Shown: one piece after another, positions 61,971-64,000 of the stretch
How the letters are laid out: every line of letters starts with the position of its first letter
Numbering within the stretch: the first letter of the stretch is position 1
The notes under the pieces: generated by a model
Database searches by the model: none
Told to the model about the DNA's origin: nothing
What the model saw: the letters and a program-made list of their open reading frames with translations, nothing else
Program-made: the position numbers and the translations under genes
NCBI RefSeq assembly: GCF_014930365.1
Contig: NZ_JABXWI010000003.1
Span: 1 to 64,000 of the forward strand
Direction: 5' to 3'
Length of the DNA stretch: 64,000 nucleotides
From: Streptomyces caniscabiei
Lineage (GTDB): Bacteria; Actinomycetota; Actinomycetes; Streptomycetales; Streptomycetaceae

Positions 61971-62209
61971 GCCCGCGGTGTGCCGGCACGGCTCTTGCAG
62001 GGAGAACATCGTGAAGCGATTGCCTTTCTCGTCCGAGGGGGGCGCGTCCGTGGGGGCGCGATGGGGGGCGAGGGGGGCGGCGGCCGGGGACTGAGCCCAG
62101 GCCGCCGGTGGGACGGGCCGAGGACGGCGTGGGGGACGGGGGGCGGGCGGAGGACGGGCGGAGGACCCGCGGAGGCGCCCGCCCTCTGTACCGCGCGGCC
62201 GACCGGAGG

Positions 62210-62650
62210 TCAGCCGCGGATCTCCCGGTGCGCGGTGCCGCCGCCGATGGCGACCTTGCGGGGCTTGGCGCGCTCGGCGATCGGGATCCGCAGAGTCAGC
62301 ACACCCGCGTCGTAGTCCGCCCTGATGTGCTCGGTGTCCAGGGTGTCGGCCAGCACGACCTGGCGGGAGAAGACACCCAGGGGACGCTCGGAGAGCTCCA
62401 TCTGCACGTCGTCGGACTTGGGGACGGGGCGCCGCTCGGCCTTGACGGTCAGCATGTTGCGCTCGACGTCGACATCGATCGCGTCCGGGGACACACCGGG
62501 CAGGTCGAGGGCGATGACGTACTCCTCGCCCTCGCGGTAGGCGTCCATCGGCATCGCTGACGGGCGTGACCATGTGCCGGTCGGGTTCAGGAGCTGCTGG
62601 GTGAGGCGGTCCAGCTCACGGAACGGATCGGTGCGCATCAACATCGTCAA
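62210..62650 (-). CDS. Hsp20/alpha-crystallin small heat-shock protein
   Basis: A 146-residue small heat-shock chaperone (Hsp18-like): N-terminal [19 protein letters not shown], the alpha-crystallin domain from about residue 40 ([20 protein letters not shown]), and [20 protein letters not shown] with the C-terminal IxI motif. It binds unfolding proteins under heat stress. GGAGG precedes the ATG. It diverges from the HSP18-type regulator across two inverted repeats that are probably its operators. Confidence 0.94.
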   Translation of the reverse strand: MTMLMRTDPFRELDRLTQQLLNPTGTWSRPSAMPMDAYREGEEYVIALDLPGVSPDAIDVDVERNMLTVKAERRPVPKSDDVQMELSERPLGVFSRQVVLADTLDTEHIRADYDAGVLTLRIPIAERAKPRKVAIGGGTAHREIRG

Positions 62651-62714
62651 ACACCTCCAGTGTTCGGGTCAGGCACGTTCCTGCCAATGCGTTTCACCTG
62701 CCTTCGTTGTAACA

Positions 62715-62758
62715 TGTCATCCAAGTGATGACAAGTGGAAAGTCATCGAGTCGATGAC
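62715..62758. promoter_or_regulatory. Twin operators (T)GTCATC-N5-GATGAC(A)
   Basis: TGTCATC-CAAGT-GATGACA (62715-62733) and GTCATC-GAGTC-GATGAC (62742-62758) are perfect inverted repeats, 26 bp apart centre to centre, in the 136-bp region between the divergent hsp20 and regulator genes. Confidence 0.85.
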
Positions 62759-62786
62759 ATCGCGAGTGTGTGACGCTGGAGGGCCC

Positions 62787-63482
62787 ATGACCACCGCCGA
62801 CCGACAGCCGCCCCCCGATCCCGGCGGTCCCACCCCCACGTCCTTTCTCGCGGCGGCGGCGGCGCTGGACACGATCCACGCGGCGCTGCACGCGGCCCGG
62901 ACTCCTCGGGACGGGGAGCCGGACGGGGAGCCGCCCGCGCCCGAAGCGGCCAGCTCGCAGCAGACGCTGGCCGCGCTGCTGATGCTCCGTGAGGCGCGTG
63001 ACCAGCTCGCCGAGTGGGAGGCGGGGTTGATCGAGGCGGCCCGGGAGGCGGGCGCCAGCTGGGCCGATCTCGCGCACCCCTTGGGCGTCTCCAGCCGTCA
63101 GGCCGCCGAGCGCCGCTACCTGCGGGTGCGCCCTGGGCGTCCCGGATCCACCGGCGAACAGCGTGTCCAGGCCACGCGCGACCGCCGCGCCGCCGACCGC
63201 AGCGTCAGTGCGTGGGCCCGCGCCAACGCGGCGGACCTGCGCGGGCTCGCGGGTCGGATCACCGCGCTCACGGACCTCCCGGCCGCCGCGCGCACCCCCG
63301 TCGTCGAACTCACCACGGCCCTCGCGGACGACGACGCGGCCGCCCTGATCGCCCCCTTGGCGGACACGCACGCGTACCTGACACCGAGCCACCCCGAGAT
63401 CGCGGCCCGAGTCGACGACATCACCCGCCACACCGACGGACTCCGCCGCAAGAGCACCGACAAACGCCAGAACCGCCCGTGA
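62787..63482 (+). CDS. HSP18 transcriptional regulator-like protein
   Basis: The 231-residue protein has a central helix-turn-helix (ASWADLAHPLGVSSRQAAERRYLR, split by the turn at HPLGV) flanked by helical arms. It resembles the Streptomyces protein annotated as HSP18 transcriptional regulator. The divergent arrangement with hsp20 and the twin operators in between support control of hsp20 and of itself. GGAGGG precedes the ATG. Whether it senses temperature directly is unknown. Confidence 0.8.
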   Translation: MTTADRQPPPDPGGPTPTSFLAAAAALDTIHAALHAARTPRDGEPDGEPPAPEAASSQQTLAALLMLREARDQLAEWEAGLIEAAREAGASWADLAHPLGVSSRQAAERRYLRVRPGRPGSTGEQRVQATRDRRAADRSVSAWARANAADLRGLAGRITALTDLPAAARTPVVELTTALADDDAAALIAPLADTHAYLTPSHPEIAARVDDITRHTDGLRRKSTDKRQNRP

Positions 63483-63771
63483 CCACCCCGACTCCGGCTG
63501 CGGGTGGTGTGGGGGCGGCCGGGGAGGAGGGGTGGGGCGAGGTTGAGAGCCGGGCGCTGGGTGGGGGCCGGAGGCCGGCGAAAGCCGGGCCCGCAGCGGG
63601 AATTGGGCGGGGGCCGGCACCCGGGCCGGGAACCGGGCGCCCAGCCAGGCTCGACCGCCGAGCCCAGGGCCGGAGGCCGGGTGTCGAGCCCAGGGCCGGG
63701 CGTCAGGTCGGGAACCCGGCGGTGCGCCCAGGCTCGGCCGCCGAGCAGCCCGCCTTCTGTGCGCCTCGGCC

Positions 63772-64000
63772 TCAGGGGCGTTCGGCTCGGATGACCACCA
63801 GTTCCTCCTGGGTGTCGTCCTCGGTGATCAGGCCTTGGTGGACGAGCCAGGGGCGGCGGGAGCGGAGTACCGGGCCGTAGGGCACCTCCGCGCGGTCGAC
63901 GACCGAGGCGCGCAGGCCGGCCTTCTCCAGGCGCCGCAGTGTCGTGTCGGTGCCGCACAGGTCCGAGTGGACGACCAGCAGCGTCCCGCCCGGGCGGAGC
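63772..64000 (-). CDS. C-terminal part of a HemK2/MTQ2-like methyltransferase (5' end beyond window)
   Basis: The open minus-strand frame from the window edge to the TGA at 63772 encodes about 75 residues: LRPGGTLLVVHSDLCG, LRRLEKAGLRASVVD and EELVVIRAERP. This fits the C-terminal end of HemK2/MTQ2-type class I SAM methyltransferases in actinobacteria, which modify protein glutamine or related sites. Only a short end is visible, so the family is tentative. The 289 bp between it and the HSP18 regulator gene are repeat-rich (CCCAGGGCCGG blocks) and empty. Confidence 0.65.
   Translation of the reverse strand, partial: LRPGGTLLVVHSDLCGTDTTLRRLEKAGLRASVVDRAEVPYGPVLRSRRPWLVHQGLITEDDTQEELVVIRAERP

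Overview
The window is high-GC DNA (about 70% GC, GTG starts, GTGA/ATGA stop-start overlaps, few TTA codons) and its gene families (LAL and GAF-LuxR regulators, secreted trypsins, Tat-exported oxidase, HSP18-type regulator, glyoxylate genes) are those of a Streptomyces chromosome. I see no rRNA, tRNA or CRISPR.

Layout. (1) 1-4.8 kb: the edge of a sugar-uptake locus, with an ABC lipoprotein, a divergent LacI regulator over a large nested palindrome, and a secreted GH93/sialidase-like propeller with ricin-type lectin repeats. (2) 4.8-16.4 kb: a worn, rearranged stretch. It holds an orphan sensor kinase, an alpha/beta hydrolase missing its true 5' end and fused back-to-back to a GH127-like gene tail, an intact MacB/FtsX-type ABC transporter, an inverted and internally deleted copy of that transporter's promoter and ATPase gene, IS5 and HxlR remnants, a flavin monooxygenase/TetR pair with twin operators, and a secreted trypsin. 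(3) 16.4-18.3 kb: hyi and glxR of glyoxylate use. (4) 19.1-41.2 kb: a secondary-metabolite gene cluster. (5) 41.3-43.1 kb: gcl, the glyoxylate gene that belongs with hyi/glxR. Its promoter carries the same pair of operators with the same 21-bp spacing, so the cluster sits inside a split glyoxylate regulon. (6) 43.4-64 kb: ordinary accessory/core genes: zinc-ribbon protein, two acyl-CoA synthetases with a GAF-LuxR regulator, a second LAL regulator, trypsin, HTH_42 glycosylase-like protein, CorA, a methyltransferase, a three-gene PLP-enzyme operon (class V aminotransferase, cysteine synthase-rhodanese fusion, Y4yA-like decarboxylase-fold protein), GNAT, DUF2267, Hsp20 with its divergent regulator, and the end of a methyltransferase gene.

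The cluster is the highlight. Its left arm (minus strand, 27.1 to 19.1 kb) encodes an exporter, a flavin hydroxylase, class II DAHP synthase, a DHB-dehydrogenase-like SDR, a PhzD-like isochorismatase and a PhzE-like ADIC synthase, together enough to make 3-hydroxyanthranilate (3-HAA). No phenazine genes (phzF, phzA/B, phzG) are present. Its right arm (plus strand, 34.4 to 39.8 kb) encodes a GriI-like ADH synthase and a GriH-like DHQ synthase II, which make 3-amino-4-hydroxybenzoate (3,4-AHBA) from aspartate semialdehyde. These are followed by an amidohydrolase, a PaaK-like ligase and a salicylate-hydroxylase-like flavoprotein. An aspartate kinase with a diverged ACT region at the right edge could supply the semialdehyde. 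Between the arms lie two DUF1857/AtaL-like paralogues, an SDR, a Tat-exported bicovalent-flavin oxidase and a LAL regulator with a TTA codon at position 18 (probable bldA control). Ligase plus amidohydrolase next to aminohydroxybenzoate genes is the known logic of benzoxazole assembly. I infer a benzoxazole, or other aminophenol amide, that joins a shikimate-derived C7N unit to an aspartate-derived one.
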